Position numbers and translations under genes: made by a program
Assembly (NCBI GenBank): GCA_001805645.1
Contig: MHGQ01000014.1
Location: 49,325-105,449, forward strand
Source: Omnitrophica WOR_2 bacterium RIFCSPHIGHO2_02_FULL_50_17
GTDB taxonomy: Bacteria > Omnitrophota > Gorgyraeia > Zapsychrales > Zapsychraceae
DNA: 56,125 nt
Reading direction: 5' to 3'
Part shown: positions 9,573 to 16,872 of the stretch, piece by piece
How the letters are laid out: each line of letters opens with the position of its first letter
Position numbering within the stretch: position 1 is the stretch's first letter
The notes under the pieces: generated by a model
What the model was told of the DNA's origin: nothing
The model's input: the letters and a program-made list of their open reading frames with translations, nothing else
The model's database searches: none

Positions 9573-10814
9573 TTATCGCCGAACCACCCTGTGCGACTCG
9601 ATGAGCTTGATCAACGCCTGATTTAATTTTTGGGAATCATGACGCACATAGTCCGTGACTCCCAACAAATCTGCCGCCACCACCTTATATCCCATTTCCT
9701 TAATTCCTTCGATATCCGGCTTAACTGGAAATGAGGCCTCTTCCTTATAACGGCTTAAGGCCTCCGGCGGCGCCTCGGCAACATTAATCAGGCAGGCATC
9801 AATAACGTCCCTTTGGGAATGCTCCATCAGGGCCTTCACATGATCACTGGCCGAATAATTATCCGTCTCCCCGTGCTGGGTCATGACGTTGCAGACATAA
9901 ATCTTAAATGCCTGGGATTTGGCAATCGCCTCGCTCATCCCCGGTATGATCAGATTCGGTATGACACTCGTATATAAACTGCCCGGGCCTAAGATAATCA
10001 CATCCGCCTCCTCAATAGCATCGATGGCGTCTTGCGTGGGATGAGCCTCTTGTCCCGTAAGACAGACCCTCTTGATGCGCGAATGGGGACTCGGTATTCT
10101 GGCCTCCCCTTCGGTCCGTGTCCCATCCATATATTCTGCCGCCAGGTGGACATTACTGACGGTAGAGGGGACAACCTTACCGCGGATCGCCAGAACCTTA
10201 CTGGTCTCTTTGACAGCCCGCTCAAAGTCCCCCTGGGTTAACTGAACCATGGCGGTTAAGAAAAGATTCCCAAAATTATGCCCTTTAAGCTGTGAATCCT
10301 GCGAGAATCGAAACTGAAAAAGTTCACCCATCAACGCCGGCGCATCGGCCAAGGCCACCAGACAATTCCGGATATCTCCGGGGGCCACAATATTAAACTC
10401 CTCCCTTAGGCGCCCCGAGGAACCGCCGCTATCTGCGACAGTCACAATGGCAGTAATATTGGCTGTATATTCCTTCAGGCCAAAAATCAAGTGAGAAAGA
10501 CCGTGTCCGCCGCCGATCACAACAATTTTGGGCCCGCGCTCCAAATACCGTTTCTGGTAAAGGATATTCACAAGATCCCGTTCCCCTTTGGGAAGAAACA
10601 GCGTCAAAAGAGACACAATCATCTTCCCCATGCCCATCACGATCAGGACCATCCCGCAGAGAATCCATACGATCCCGATCATAGTGACGAAGGTATCGGG
10701 TTCGGCTGTCCAAACGGCCCCAGCGCCAACAATCACGACCCCCAGCAAGGAAGTCAATAGCCAGCGTTTGACCTTCATGCCGGGATACAACCATTTAAAA
10801 GGATTTATTGGCAT
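9573..10814 (-). CDS. yvcK: YvcK/CofD-family gluconeogenesis factor, membrane-anchored
   Basis: A 413-residue member of the YvcK family, which binds UDP-sugars and is needed for cell shape and growth on gluconeogenic carbon in Bacillus (family knowledge). The nucleotide-binding start GPKIVVIGGGHGLSHLIFGL lies near residue 95, followed by VADSGGSSGRLREEF, PGDIRNCLVAL, GHNFGNLFLTA and GPGSLYTSVIPNL. Before it are two strongly hydrophobic stretches (about residues 17-37 and 42-75) after a WLYPGMKVKRW segment, so the enzyme domain should be tethered to the inner membrane on the cytoplasmic side. It sits 2 nt after the EIIA gene and 40 nt before ptsH, and is probably co-regulated with the PTS. Confidence 0.9.
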   Translation of the reverse strand: MPINPFKWLYPGMKVKRWLLTSLLGVVIVGAGAVWTAEPDTFVTMIGIVWILCGMVLIVMGMGKMIVSLLTLFLPKGERDLVNILYQKRYLERGPKIVVIGGGHGLSHLIFGLKEYTANITAIVTVADSGGSSGRLREEFNIVAPGDIRNCLVALADAPALMGELFQFRFSQDSQLKGHNFGNLFLTAMVQLTQGDFERAVKETSKVLAIRGKVVPSTVSNVHLAAEYMDGTRTEGEARIPSPHSRIKRVCLTGQEAHPTQDAIDAIEEADVIILGPGSLYTSVIPNLIIPGMSEAIAKSQAFKIYVCNVMTQHGETDNYSASDHVKALMEHSQRDVIDACLINVAEAPPEALSRYKEEASFPVKPDIEGIKEMGYKVVAADLLGVTDYVRHDSQKLNQALIKLIESHRVVRR

Positions 10815-10816
10815 GC

Positions 10817-11293
10817 CTAAACTTTGGATAATCGAACGTCTTCTTGCTGGATAATCTGCAACATGGATTTTTCATCCTTGACGGATTTCAAACCATCTCG
10901 GATATATTTGTCTTTTAAGAGACGGGAGATGCGTGCTAAGGCCTTCAGATGAGGACCGGCGGAATCGATGGGGGCCAGCAACAAGAAAAATATATAGGCG
11001 GGTTCGCCGTCCAGGGAATCGAAATTGATGCCGGACTTGCTTATGCCTAAACAGCCAACCAACTTTTTAACACAATCGCATTTCCCGTGAGGAATAGCGA
11101 TTCCTTGTCCGATAGCCGTTGAGCCGAGGGCCTCGCGCGCCATAAGAACTTCCAAAACCTTGTTGCGGTGTTTCTTCTCAACGGCCCCAGCATTGATAAG
11201 AAGACCCACCAACTCCTCTATGACCTCTTTTTTAGTCGTGTTTCTGAGATCAGAAGAAACCGCTTTGGAACAAAGGAAATCACCGATTCTCAT
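10817..11293 (-). CDS. PTS EIIA domain protein, fructose/nitrogen type
   Basis: 158-residue single-domain EIIA (PTS_EIIA_2 family). The phosphorylatable histidine is in GIAIPHGKCD near residue 69, preceded by EALGSTAIGQ. The single-domain form resembles PtsN (EIIA-Ntr), a regulatory phosphoacceptor, rather than a transport subunit. The start is an ATG at 11293 with AGGAG 7-8 nt upstream. It is the first gene of the EIIA-yvcK-ptsH-ptsI-nucleotidyltransferase run. Promoter not identified; a palindromic spacer lies upstream. Confidence 0.9.
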   Translation of the reverse strand: MRIGDFLCSKAVSSDLRNTTKKEVIEELVGLLINAGAVEKKHRNKVLEVLMAREALGSTAIGQGIAIPHGKCDCVKKLVGCLGISKSGINFDSLDGEPAYIFFLLLAPIDSAGPHLKALARISRLLKDKYIRDGLKSVKDEKSMLQIIQQEDVRLSKV

Positions 11294-11312
11294 GGGATGC
11301 TCCTCTCAAAAG

Positions 11313-11343
11313 TTCGATCCTAAGCTTATCGAAGGGCTTTAGG
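11313..11343. repeat. Small palindromic intergenic element
   Basis: TTCGAT...ATCGAA gives a 6-bp inverted repeat (11313-11333), and CCTAAGC pairs with GCTTTAGG just beyond it, so two overlapping hairpins can form. The core CCTAAGCTTATCGAAGG resembles the CCTGAGC..TCGAAGG class of dispersed palindromes seen in many uncultured-bacterium genomes. It lies between the EIIA gene and tRNA-Gly. Only one copy is in this window. Confidence 0.45.
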
Positions 11344-11380
11344 ATAACTCTGCATCAATGTTCAGGATTAAAAATCTCAA

Positions 11381-11454
11381 AGCGGCGGATGGGGTTCGAA
11401 CCCACGACATCCACCTTGGCAAGGTGGCATTCTAGCCAACTGAATTACCGCCGC
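11381..11454 (-). tRNA. tRNA-Gly (anticodon GCC)
   Basis: The minus strand folds into a cloverleaf. The acceptor GCGGCGG pairs with CCGCCGC with discriminator U; the anticodon loop is CTTGCCAAG and the T-arm GTGGGTTCGAACCCC. The CCA end is not encoded, since TTTG follows, unlike the two neighbouring tRNA genes. Confidence 0.96.
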
Positions 11455-11577
11455 ATCAGTTACGGAGTATTTTCTTCGATCCCTCGTGGTGAATCATGGA
11501 TGTAAACCACTCAGGTCTCGCTCTCTAAAGTCCCGACACCAAGCGAAGTTCAAACACAAAAATTTTTGAACGAAGCC

Positions 11578-11662
11578 TGGTGGGCGAGAGAGGGGTCGAA
11601 CCTCCACCCCTTTCGGGACAGGATCCTAAGTCCTGCGCGTCTGCCAGTTCCGCCACTCGCCC
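11578..11662 (-). tRNA. tRNA-Leu (anticodon UAG), CCA encoded
   Basis: Class II tRNA with a long variable arm (GTCCCGAAAGGGG region). The acceptor GGGCGAG pairs with CTCGCCC, followed by ACCA in the DNA. The anticodon stem CAGGA/TCCTG encloses CTTAGGA, giving UAG. Downstream on the minus strand, GTTCAAA...TTTGAAC can form a weak AT-rich hairpin. The 123 nt to the tRNA-Gly gene hold no ORF. Confidence 0.96.
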
Positions 11663-11774
11663 GCGATGGGACGCTGTCCGCCCAATTCCTCTCTCTTTTT
11701 AAAAATCCTTCAGGCTGCCACGAGGTTTAACCCCGAAGGCAGAACCCCACGGACACTTTAGGAAATCTTATAAT

Positions 11775-11850
11775 TGGTGACCCACCCGCGACTCGAACGC
11801 GGCACACCTGCCTTAAAAGGGCAGTGCTCTACCAGATGAGCTAGTGGGTC
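11775..11850 (-). tRNA. tRNA-Lys (anticodon UUU), CCA encoded
   Basis: The acceptor GACCCAC pairs with GTGGGTC followed by ACCA. The anticodon stem CTGCC/GGCAG encloses CTTTTAA; the T-arm is CGCGTTCGAGTCGCG. It lies 45 nt after frr. The 112-nt spacer to tRNA-Leu contains an imperfect inverted repeat (CCGTGGGGTT with AACCTCGTGG, using wobble pairs) but no gene. Confidence 0.96.
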
Positions 11851-11895
11851 GTTTTTATTTTTCAGAAAATTTTAAAAGAACAGGGCGGATCACGC

Positions 11896-12453
11896 CTACG
11901 CCGTCAAGGCCTTATTTTTTTCTTCTAGGATTTTGTCAATTTCCCTGATGTATCTATCCGTCAGCTTTTGTATCTCATCCTGCGATTTAAAACTTTCGTC
12001 CTCAGAGATTGTCTTCTCGTTCTGCATCTTCTTTATTTTCTCATTGGCATCGCGTCTTATCGTCCGCAATGACACCCGCGCCTTTTCCGCCATATCCTTG
12101 ACAACCTTTTTAAGTTCTTGTCTGCGCTCCTCAGAAAGAGCTGGGATGTTTAAACGGACAATCTTACCATCATTGGAAGGCAGCGCTCCCAGGCTGGAGT
12201 TGGAAATCGCCTTCTCCAGCTCAGGAATCACGCTGACATCCCACGGCTGAATGAGAACGGTGCGGGGATCCGGGATGCTGATCGAGGCCAACTGCTTGAC
12301 GAGAGTAAGCGTCCCGAAATAATCCACATGCAGCCCCTCAATGAGACCAGGATGGGCGCGGCCGGTACGCACCTCACTGAATTCCCTCTGGGCAGATTCA
12401 ATCGATTTCTTCATTTTGGTTTCTGTGTCATGTAACAATTCCCTGTTTGCCAT
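11896..12453 (-). CDS. frr: Ribosome recycling factor
   Basis: Splits post-termination ribosomes together with EF-G. From the ATG at 12453 the protein has 185 residues, matching E. coli Frr exactly. SEVRTGRAHPGLIEGLHVDYFG and the central PWDVSVIPELEKAI are diagnostic; the C-terminal helices are rich in Lys/Glu as expected. The track's ATG at 12459 is 1 nt from the GGGGGC Shine-Dalgarno, while 12453 is about 7 nt away, so the latter is chosen. Last gene of the rpsB-tsf-pyrH-frr operon. Confidence 0.97.
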   Translation of the reverse strand: MANRELLHDTETKMKKSIESAQREFSEVRTGRAHPGLIEGLHVDYFGTLTLVKQLASISIPDPRTVLIQPWDVSVIPELEKAISNSSLGALPSNDGKIVRLNIPALSEERRQELKKVVKDMAEKARVSLRTIRRDANEKIKKMQNEKTISEDESFKSQDEIQKLTDRYIREIDKILEEKNKALTA

Positions 12454-12467
12454 TTTCATGCCCCCGT

Positions 12468-13190
12468 TTATTGGACGACTGTCCCGATTTTCTCCCCTAA
12501 AACAACCCTTTTAATATTTCCATCCTCAAGAAGGTTGAAGACAACAATGGGCAGATTATGATCCATGCACATACTGATGGCCGTCGCATCCATGACCTTA
12601 AGCTTTCTCTTAAGGACATCGATAAATTTCAACTTTTTGTACTTCTTGGCCGATTGTTCCTGAACAGGATCTGCCGAATACACGCCGTCGACCTTGGTCG
12701 CTTTCAAGATCACCTCAGCGTTGATCTCCTTGGCGCGCAGGGCCGCAGCCGTATCCGTCGTAAAATACGGATTCCCCGTCCCTGCCACAAAAATAACCAC
12801 ACGGTTTTTCTCAAGATGCCGCATGGCCCGACGGCGGATGTAAGGTTCGGCAATGGCCGCCATCTGGATGGCAGTCATAACTCTGGTCGGGATACTGATC
12901 TGTTCGAGGGCGTTCTGGAGGGCAAGACCGTTGAGGACCGTGGCCAGCATCCCCATATAATCCGCAACGGACTGATCCAGGCCAAATCGTTTGGACTCGA
13001 CATGCCCTCGGAAGATATTACCACCCCCGACCACAATGGCCACCTCCACACCGAGGTCGCACACTTCTTTGATCTGGGCGGCAAATGAGGCGCATGTCTC
13101 AGCATCAATGCCGTGCTGCTTTCCTCCCAACAAGGCCTCACCGCTTAATTTAAGGAGGACCCTTTTATAGATGGGCTTTTTTTTAATCAA
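12468..13190 (-). CDS. pyrH: UMP kinase, TTG start inside tsf
   Basis: Phosphorylates UMP to [18 protein letters not shown] at the N terminus, [27 protein letters not shown] and VDGVYSADP mark the bacterial hexameric UMP kinase of the amino acid kinase fold. No ATG is available near the conserved start. The TTG at 13190 has AAGG about 8 nt upstream and gives 240 residues (E. coli has 241), so the gene begins 8 nt inside tsf. The longer track form reads tsf sequence out of frame. Translational coupling to tsf is implied. Confidence 0.95.
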   Translation of the reverse strand: MIKKKPIYKRVLLKLSGEALLGGKQHGIDAETCASFAAQIKEVCDLGVEVAIVVGGGNIFRGHVESKRFGLDQSVADYMGMLATVLNGLALQNALEQISIPTRVMTAIQMAAIAEPYIRRRAMRHLEKNRVVIFVAGTGNPYFTTDTAAALRAKEINAEVILKATKVDGVYSADPVQEQSAKKYKKLKFIDVLKRKLKVMDATAISMCMDHNLPIVVFNLLEDGNIKRVVLGEKIGTVVQ

Positions 13191-13713
13191 TTTCGCTGAC
13201 CTTGTATCTGACAAAACGGCCAATAAATATATTTTCGCCGATGCTGGCAATAAGGGCATTCAGGCAATCGTGAACAGTTCTCTGCTGATCTTTCACAAAG
13301 GGCTGATCGAGAAGACAAACAGCCTTGACAAAGGCTTCAGGATCCGGCTGCTCCTTTAAAATCTCAACGGGGATATCTTCTCTCTTTATATATTTAGGAC
13401 TAATGGCCGCGATATGCATGGCAATATCTTTGGTGAATTGACAGAATTTGTCGCTTCTGGCCACAAAATCTGTCTCGCAATTAACCTCAAGCAAAACCCC
13501 GATTTTGTTGCCAAGATGAACATAAGATTCGACACGGCCCTCTTTGGCGACGCGGTTCCCCTTCTTAACGGCCAATTCAAGACCTCTTTTTCGCAGGACA
13601 TCCTTGGCCATATCGATATTCCCCTTGGCCTCCTCCAATGCCTTTTTGCATTCAATGACCCCGCAGGAGGTCATCTCACGCAATTCTCTAATCATTTCCA
13701 CGGTGATTTCCAT
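13183..13713 (-). CDS. tsf: Elongation factor Ts, short form
   Basis: Guanine nucleotide exchange factor for EF-Tu. The UBA-like N terminus ([25 protein letters not shown]) and the exchange motif [12 protein letters not shown] are clear. At 176 residues it is even shorter than the approximately 196-residue Thermus-type short EF-Ts and far shorter than the 280-residue E. coli protein, implying one core subdomain. ATG at 13713 with AAGGAT upstream. Follows rpsB after an unusually long 187-nt spacer. Confidence 0.96.
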   Translation of the reverse strand: MEITVEMIRELREMTSCGVIECKKALEEAKGNIDMAKDVLRKRGLELAVKKGNRVAKEGRVESYVHLGNKIGVLLEVNCETDFVARSDKFCQFTKDIAMHIAAISPKYIKREDIPVEILKEQPDPEAFVKAVCLLDQPFVKDQQRTVHDCLNALIASIGENIFIGRFVRYKVSEID

Positions 13714-13795
13714 ATCAAATCCTTTCCAAGGTCGAAGAGTGCATAGTTTATTCTTTTGAATACCTCGCCCCCCATTGATGGGACGGGGTTACCAC

Positions 13796-13885
13796 GTAAA
13801 GTGGCTTTACGCCACTCCCCCAAGGAATGGAGCCTAACGCGAATACCCCGATGGCTTGCTTGCCCGTCTGGCAGGCGGGCATCGG
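13796..13885. repeat. Palindromic spacer between rpsB and tsf
   Basis: Two stacked inverted repeats lie inside an operon. AGTGGC-TTTAC-GCCACT (13800-13816) competes with GTAAAG-TGG-CTTTAC. Then CCGATG...CATCGG (13848-13885) encloses GCCCGTCTG/CAGGCGGGC. The second shares GGCAGGCGGGC with the palindrome inside batD (21453-21469). The short ORF in the track here (13692-13904) is just this element read through. Confidence 0.55.
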
Positions 13886-13900
13886 AGAGTGTGGAAAGCT

Positions 13901-14701
13901 TCATTTCTGGACAGTTGAGGCGGTTGTTGAAGATTCCTCAGGGGCGGCCGGCGCGGCCTCTGTCAGCACAGATTCTGTCTTTTCCGTCTTCTTCTTGATG
14001 GCCTCGCTGGTCAAGTATTCTTTTCTACCTTCAACGATACTCTCGGCAATCAACGAGGCAATAAAATGGATCGATTTGAGGGCGTCGTCATTGCCGGGAA
14101 TAGGGTAATCCACGACTTCCGGATCGCAGTTTGTATCCACAATCGCTATGATGGGAATTTTGAGTTTCCGGGCTTCCCGCACGGCAATCTCCTCCCTCTT
14201 GGGATCGACAATAATTATGACATCGGGAGGCTGGATCATCTCACGAATACCGCTCAAGTTACGCACCAATTTTTCTCTCTCCTTGGTAAGACGAGCGGTT
14301 TCTTTTTTCTTTAAATTCTCCCAAACAGAGGCGTCTTCGCTCATGCGCTCAATTTCCTTAAGGCGGCTGATGGACTTCTTGATGGTCTGGAAATTGGTCA
14401 AAAGCCCGCCTAACCAGCGGTTATTGACATAAAACATCTCTGTTTTCTTGGCCTGCTCCTCAACCGTCGTTTGAGCCTGTTTTTTTGTCCCGACAAAGAG
14501 CGCCCTGCCGCCTTTAGAGGCGACATCGCGCGCAAAATCCCTGGCGCGGTTAAGACATTCAACGGTTTTCTCGAGATCGATGATATAGATGCCGCTTCTT
14601 TGCCCAAAGATATATTTCTTCATCTTGGGACACCAGCGTTTCGTTTGATGACCAAAATGCACACCGGCTTCCAGCAATTTCTTAATCAGATCTTCAACCA
14701 T
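13901..14701 (-). CDS. rpsB: 30S ribosomal protein S2
   Basis: 266-residue S2. The conserved N terminus LLEAGVHFGHQTKRWCPKMKKYIFG, NNRWLGGLLTNF and the C-terminal PDVIIIVDPKREEIAVREA...IVDTNCDPEVVDYPIPGNDDA are all present. The last 35 residues are an Ala/Thr/Ser/Glu-rich tail that is variable in the family. ATG at 14701 preceded by ATGGAGGCAGG, a very strong Shine-Dalgarno. First gene of the operon, with a 170-180-nt leader. Confidence 0.98.
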   Translation of the reverse strand: MVEDLIKKLLEAGVHFGHQTKRWCPKMKKYIFGQRSGIYIIDLEKTVECLNRARDFARDVASKGGRALFVGTKKQAQTTVEEQAKKTEMFYVNNRWLGGLLTNFQTIKKSISRLKEIERMSEDASVWENLKKKETARLTKEREKLVRNLSGIREMIQPPDVIIIVDPKREEIAVREARKLKIPIIAIVDTNCDPEVVDYPIPGNDDALKSIHFIASLIAESIVEGRKEYLTSEAIKKKTEKTESVLTEAAPAAPEESSTTASTVQK

Positions 14702-14750
14702 CCTGCCTCCATTGTTTGTGGTTCAATATTATACTTCATTAATCTTAAAG

Positions 14751-14788
14751 CAGCACCAATGAGGTACCCTCAAATAACGTTGGCGCCG
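14751..14788 (-). promoter_or_regulatory. Structured 5' leader hairpin of the rpsB mRNA
   Basis: On the transcript, CGGCGCCAA pairs with TTGGTGCTG over 9 bp including G-U wobbles. The enclosed sequence contains the perfect small hairpin TGAGG-GTA-CCTCA. The structure lies 50 nt before rpsB, between the mapped promoter and the Shine-Dalgarno. S2 is known to autoregulate rpsB through leader RNAs in several phyla; a similar role here is inferred. Confidence 0.45.
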
Positions 14789-14886
14789 TCAATGTCCCTA
14801 CCCTTCGCAGAGGACAAGACATTCACGGAATAACTCCGCATAATATTGTTGTTAATATATTGAATTTAACCCGAATTTTGCGTGAT

Positions 14887-14915
14887 AGTATACCCAATAA
14901 TACCCTTCTTTGCAA
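14887..14915 (-). promoter_or_regulatory. Sigma70-type promoter of rpsB-tsf-pyrH-frr
   Basis: On the minus strand TTGCAA (14915-14910), 17 nt, then TATACT (14892-14887). It lies in the gap between the end of msbA and rpsB, giving a start near 14880 and a long untranslated leader. A second TATAAT-like hexamer closer to rpsB lacks a convincing -35. Confidence 0.7.
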
Positions 14916-14950
14916 CTATTTCTTTGCAACCTGGCCAACCCATCGTCCTT

Positions 14951-16744
14951 TTATGTCTTAAACTGCATCGTATGCAATTTCTCATAGAGAGGGCACGTCT
15001 TTAAAAGCTCCTCATGGCGCCCCATGCCGACAATCCGGCCTGCCTCCAGAACCACAATTTTGTCCGCCTTCTTCACGGTAGATAACCGATGGGCAATGGC
15101 CACGACGGTGCGGCCCTGCATGAGTTTATCAAGGGCATCCTGAACGAATTTTTCCGATTCGGAGTCCAGTTGCGAGGTGGCCTCATCCAGAATCAAAATC
15201 GGAGGGTTTTTCAGGATAGCGCGGGCAATGGCGAGACGCTGTTTTTCCCCGCCGGAGAGACGAAAACCGCGATCCCCGATGAGGGTGTCATACCCTAACG
15301 GCATCTTCTCGATAAAGGGGTGCGCAAATGCCCTTTCAGCGGCTTCCCGGATTTCCCCAAGAGCGGCCTCGTGGCAGCCGTAGGCAATATTCGCCTTAAC
15401 GGTATCATTGAATAGAATGGTCTCCTGCAGAACGATACCGATTTGCTGCCGCAGCGACAGGAAAGTAACGCCGCGCAAATCGATCCCGTCGATTCTCACC
15501 GCTCCGCGGGCAGGATCATAGAAACGAGGAATTAAATTCGCGAGCGTGGTTTTTCCCGCGCCGGTCGGCCCGACGATAGCGACGATCTCGCCTTTTTTGA
15601 TCTCAAGATTGATATCGTTAAGGACGACACCTGCCTCCCCGCCATACTGAAAATCCACATGTTCAATTCTAACCGCCTCTTTCATCTCCCCCAGCGTGGC
15701 TGCTCCTGCTTTTTCCCTGACCGTGGGCTGGGCGTCCAATATATCATAAATGCGTTCATTAGCCGCCAGGGCCTGCTGAATAAGGGCATGGACATTGCCT
15801 ATTTTTTTGATGGGGCTGATCATCGACATGATGGAGCCGAAGAACAGGATAAAGACGCCGAAGGAAAGCCCTCCCTGCATCACGGTCTGTCCCATCCACA
15901 GGATAACGGCCACCCCGCAGACGGCCCCGAAAATTTCTGTTAAAGGGGCGATAGCCATAATCCGCTTAATCGACTTCATTCGCAACTTGTAATAATCGTG
16001 ATTTCTCTGCCGAAACCTGTTGATCTCGTATTGTTCCGTGCAAAATGCCTTCACCACCTTCACCCCGGAGATCGTCTCCAGCAGCAACGTGTTGATATCC
16101 GCCATTTTTTCCTGGGTCCCTTTAGAGATTTTGTGAAGACGCCTCCCGATAGAGGCCATAGGGATCCCAATCAGAGGAAAAACAACGAAGATAATAAAAG
16201 CCGCCTTAGGATAGATGGAAAAGGCGATCACGACAAACATGGCAATGACAAAAGTCTGACGAAAAAAATCCGTCAGGCCGTAGGAGACGGCATTCTCCAC
16301 CACATTGACGTCGTGGGTAATGCGCGAGATCAATTCCCCTGTCCGCTTGTAGCTGAAATAATCCAGAGACAACCCCTGAATCTTGGCATATAACTGGTAA
16401 CGAATATCCCGCATCACCCTTTGAGAGACATCGCTCATCAGGTATTGGTACCCAAAGACGAAAAGGTGTTTCACCACAAGAGCCGCAACGACAACGGCAG
16501 GGAACATCCAAAACAATGTCTGGGGATCGATAGCATTCAACTTCTCAATGACGTCCGTTACGAAGGCGGGGAGTTTGTTGGGAACAACAATTTTTTTATT
16601 ACTAAAAATGCGGTCGGTCATGGGCACAAGAAGGGACAGCTGGAATCCCTCAAACAGGCTGGCAATAAACATTGTGGCGACCGCCGCGATAAAAAGACGG
16701 CCATGCCCTTTAAGAAATTTTAGGAGTCTTAAGTAATCTTTCAT
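14951..16744 (-). CDS. msbA: MsbA-type lipid flippase, ABC exporter
   Basis: 597-residue half-transporter: an N-terminal six-helix exporter domain (about residues 1-320) fused to an ATPase domain. Walker A is GPTGAGKTT, followed by a Q-loop (VLQETILF), signature LSGGEKQR, Walker B ILILDEATS with catalytic Glu, and switch His in AIAHRLST. Length and architecture match MsbA, which flips lipid A-core across the inner membrane. The neighbouring lpxB, transcribed divergently, supports that substrate, although general multidrug exporters of this class look alike. ATG at 16744. Confidence 0.85.
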   Translation of the reverse strand: MKDYLRLLKFLKGHGRLFIAAVATMFIASLFEGFQLSLLVPMTDRIFSNKKIVVPNKLPAFVTDVIEKLNAIDPQTLFWMFPAVVVAALVVKHLFVFGYQYLMSDVSQRVMRDIRYQLYAKIQGLSLDYFSYKRTGELISRITHDVNVVENAVSYGLTDFFRQTFVIAMFVVIAFSIYPKAAFIIFVVFPLIGIPMASIGRRLHKISKGTQEKMADINTLLLETISGVKVVKAFCTEQYEINRFRQRNHDYYKLRMKSIKRIMAIAPLTEIFGAVCGVAVILWMGQTVMQGGLSFGVFILFFGSIMSMISPIKKIGNVHALIQQALAANERIYDILDAQPTVREKAGAATLGEMKEAVRIEHVDFQYGGEAGVVLNDINLEIKKGEIVAIVGPTGAGKTTLANLIPRFYDPARGAVRIDGIDLRGVTFLSLRQQIGIVLQETILFNDTVKANIAYGCHEAALGEIREAAERAFAHPFIEKMPLGYDTLIGDRGFRLSGGEKQRLAIARAILKNPPILILDEATSQLDSESEKFVQDALDKLMQGRTVVAIAHRLSTVKKADKIVVLEAGRIVGMGRHEELLKTCPLYEKLHTMQFKT

Positions 16745-16754
16745 AACCTTTTCT

Positions 16755-16760
16755 ATTATA
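16755..16760 (-). promoter_or_regulatory. Candidate -10 box of msbA, very close to the start codon
   Basis: A perfect TATAAT on the minus strand ends only 10 nt before the msbA ATG, so initiation would leave 3-4 nt of leader. No good -35 is seen at 16-18 nt. If used, the AAAAGG before the ATG would not be in the transcript. Confidence 0.4.
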
Positions 16761-16833
16761 ATAGGTTACCACCCCAACGAAATGCGGGTGTTCCCAGAAA
16801 AAGTCGACATGAGTGGTGATATTACCATACCGA

Positions 16834-16862
16834 TTGACTTTTGTCGAGGCATTTGTTATGCT
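16834..16862 (+). promoter_or_regulatory. Sigma70-type promoter of the oxidoreductase-lpxB pair
   Basis: TTGACT (16834-16839), 17-nt spacer, TATGCT (16857-16862). The ATG of the oxidoreductase is at 16873, only 10 nt after the -10 box, so a near-leaderless transcript is predicted. Consistent with that, no Shine-Dalgarno precedes the ATG. Confidence 0.65.
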
Positions 16863-16872
16863 GATATTCCTT

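Noticed and set aside
11500-11577. Rho-independent terminator after tRNA-Leu
   Set aside because: GTTCAAA/TTTGAAC is AT-rich with a 10-nt loop and no clean T-run, so it does not qualify.
13692-13904. 70-aa minus-strand ORF in the rpsB-tsf spacer
   Set aside because: It is the palindromic repeat read through; no conserved protein.
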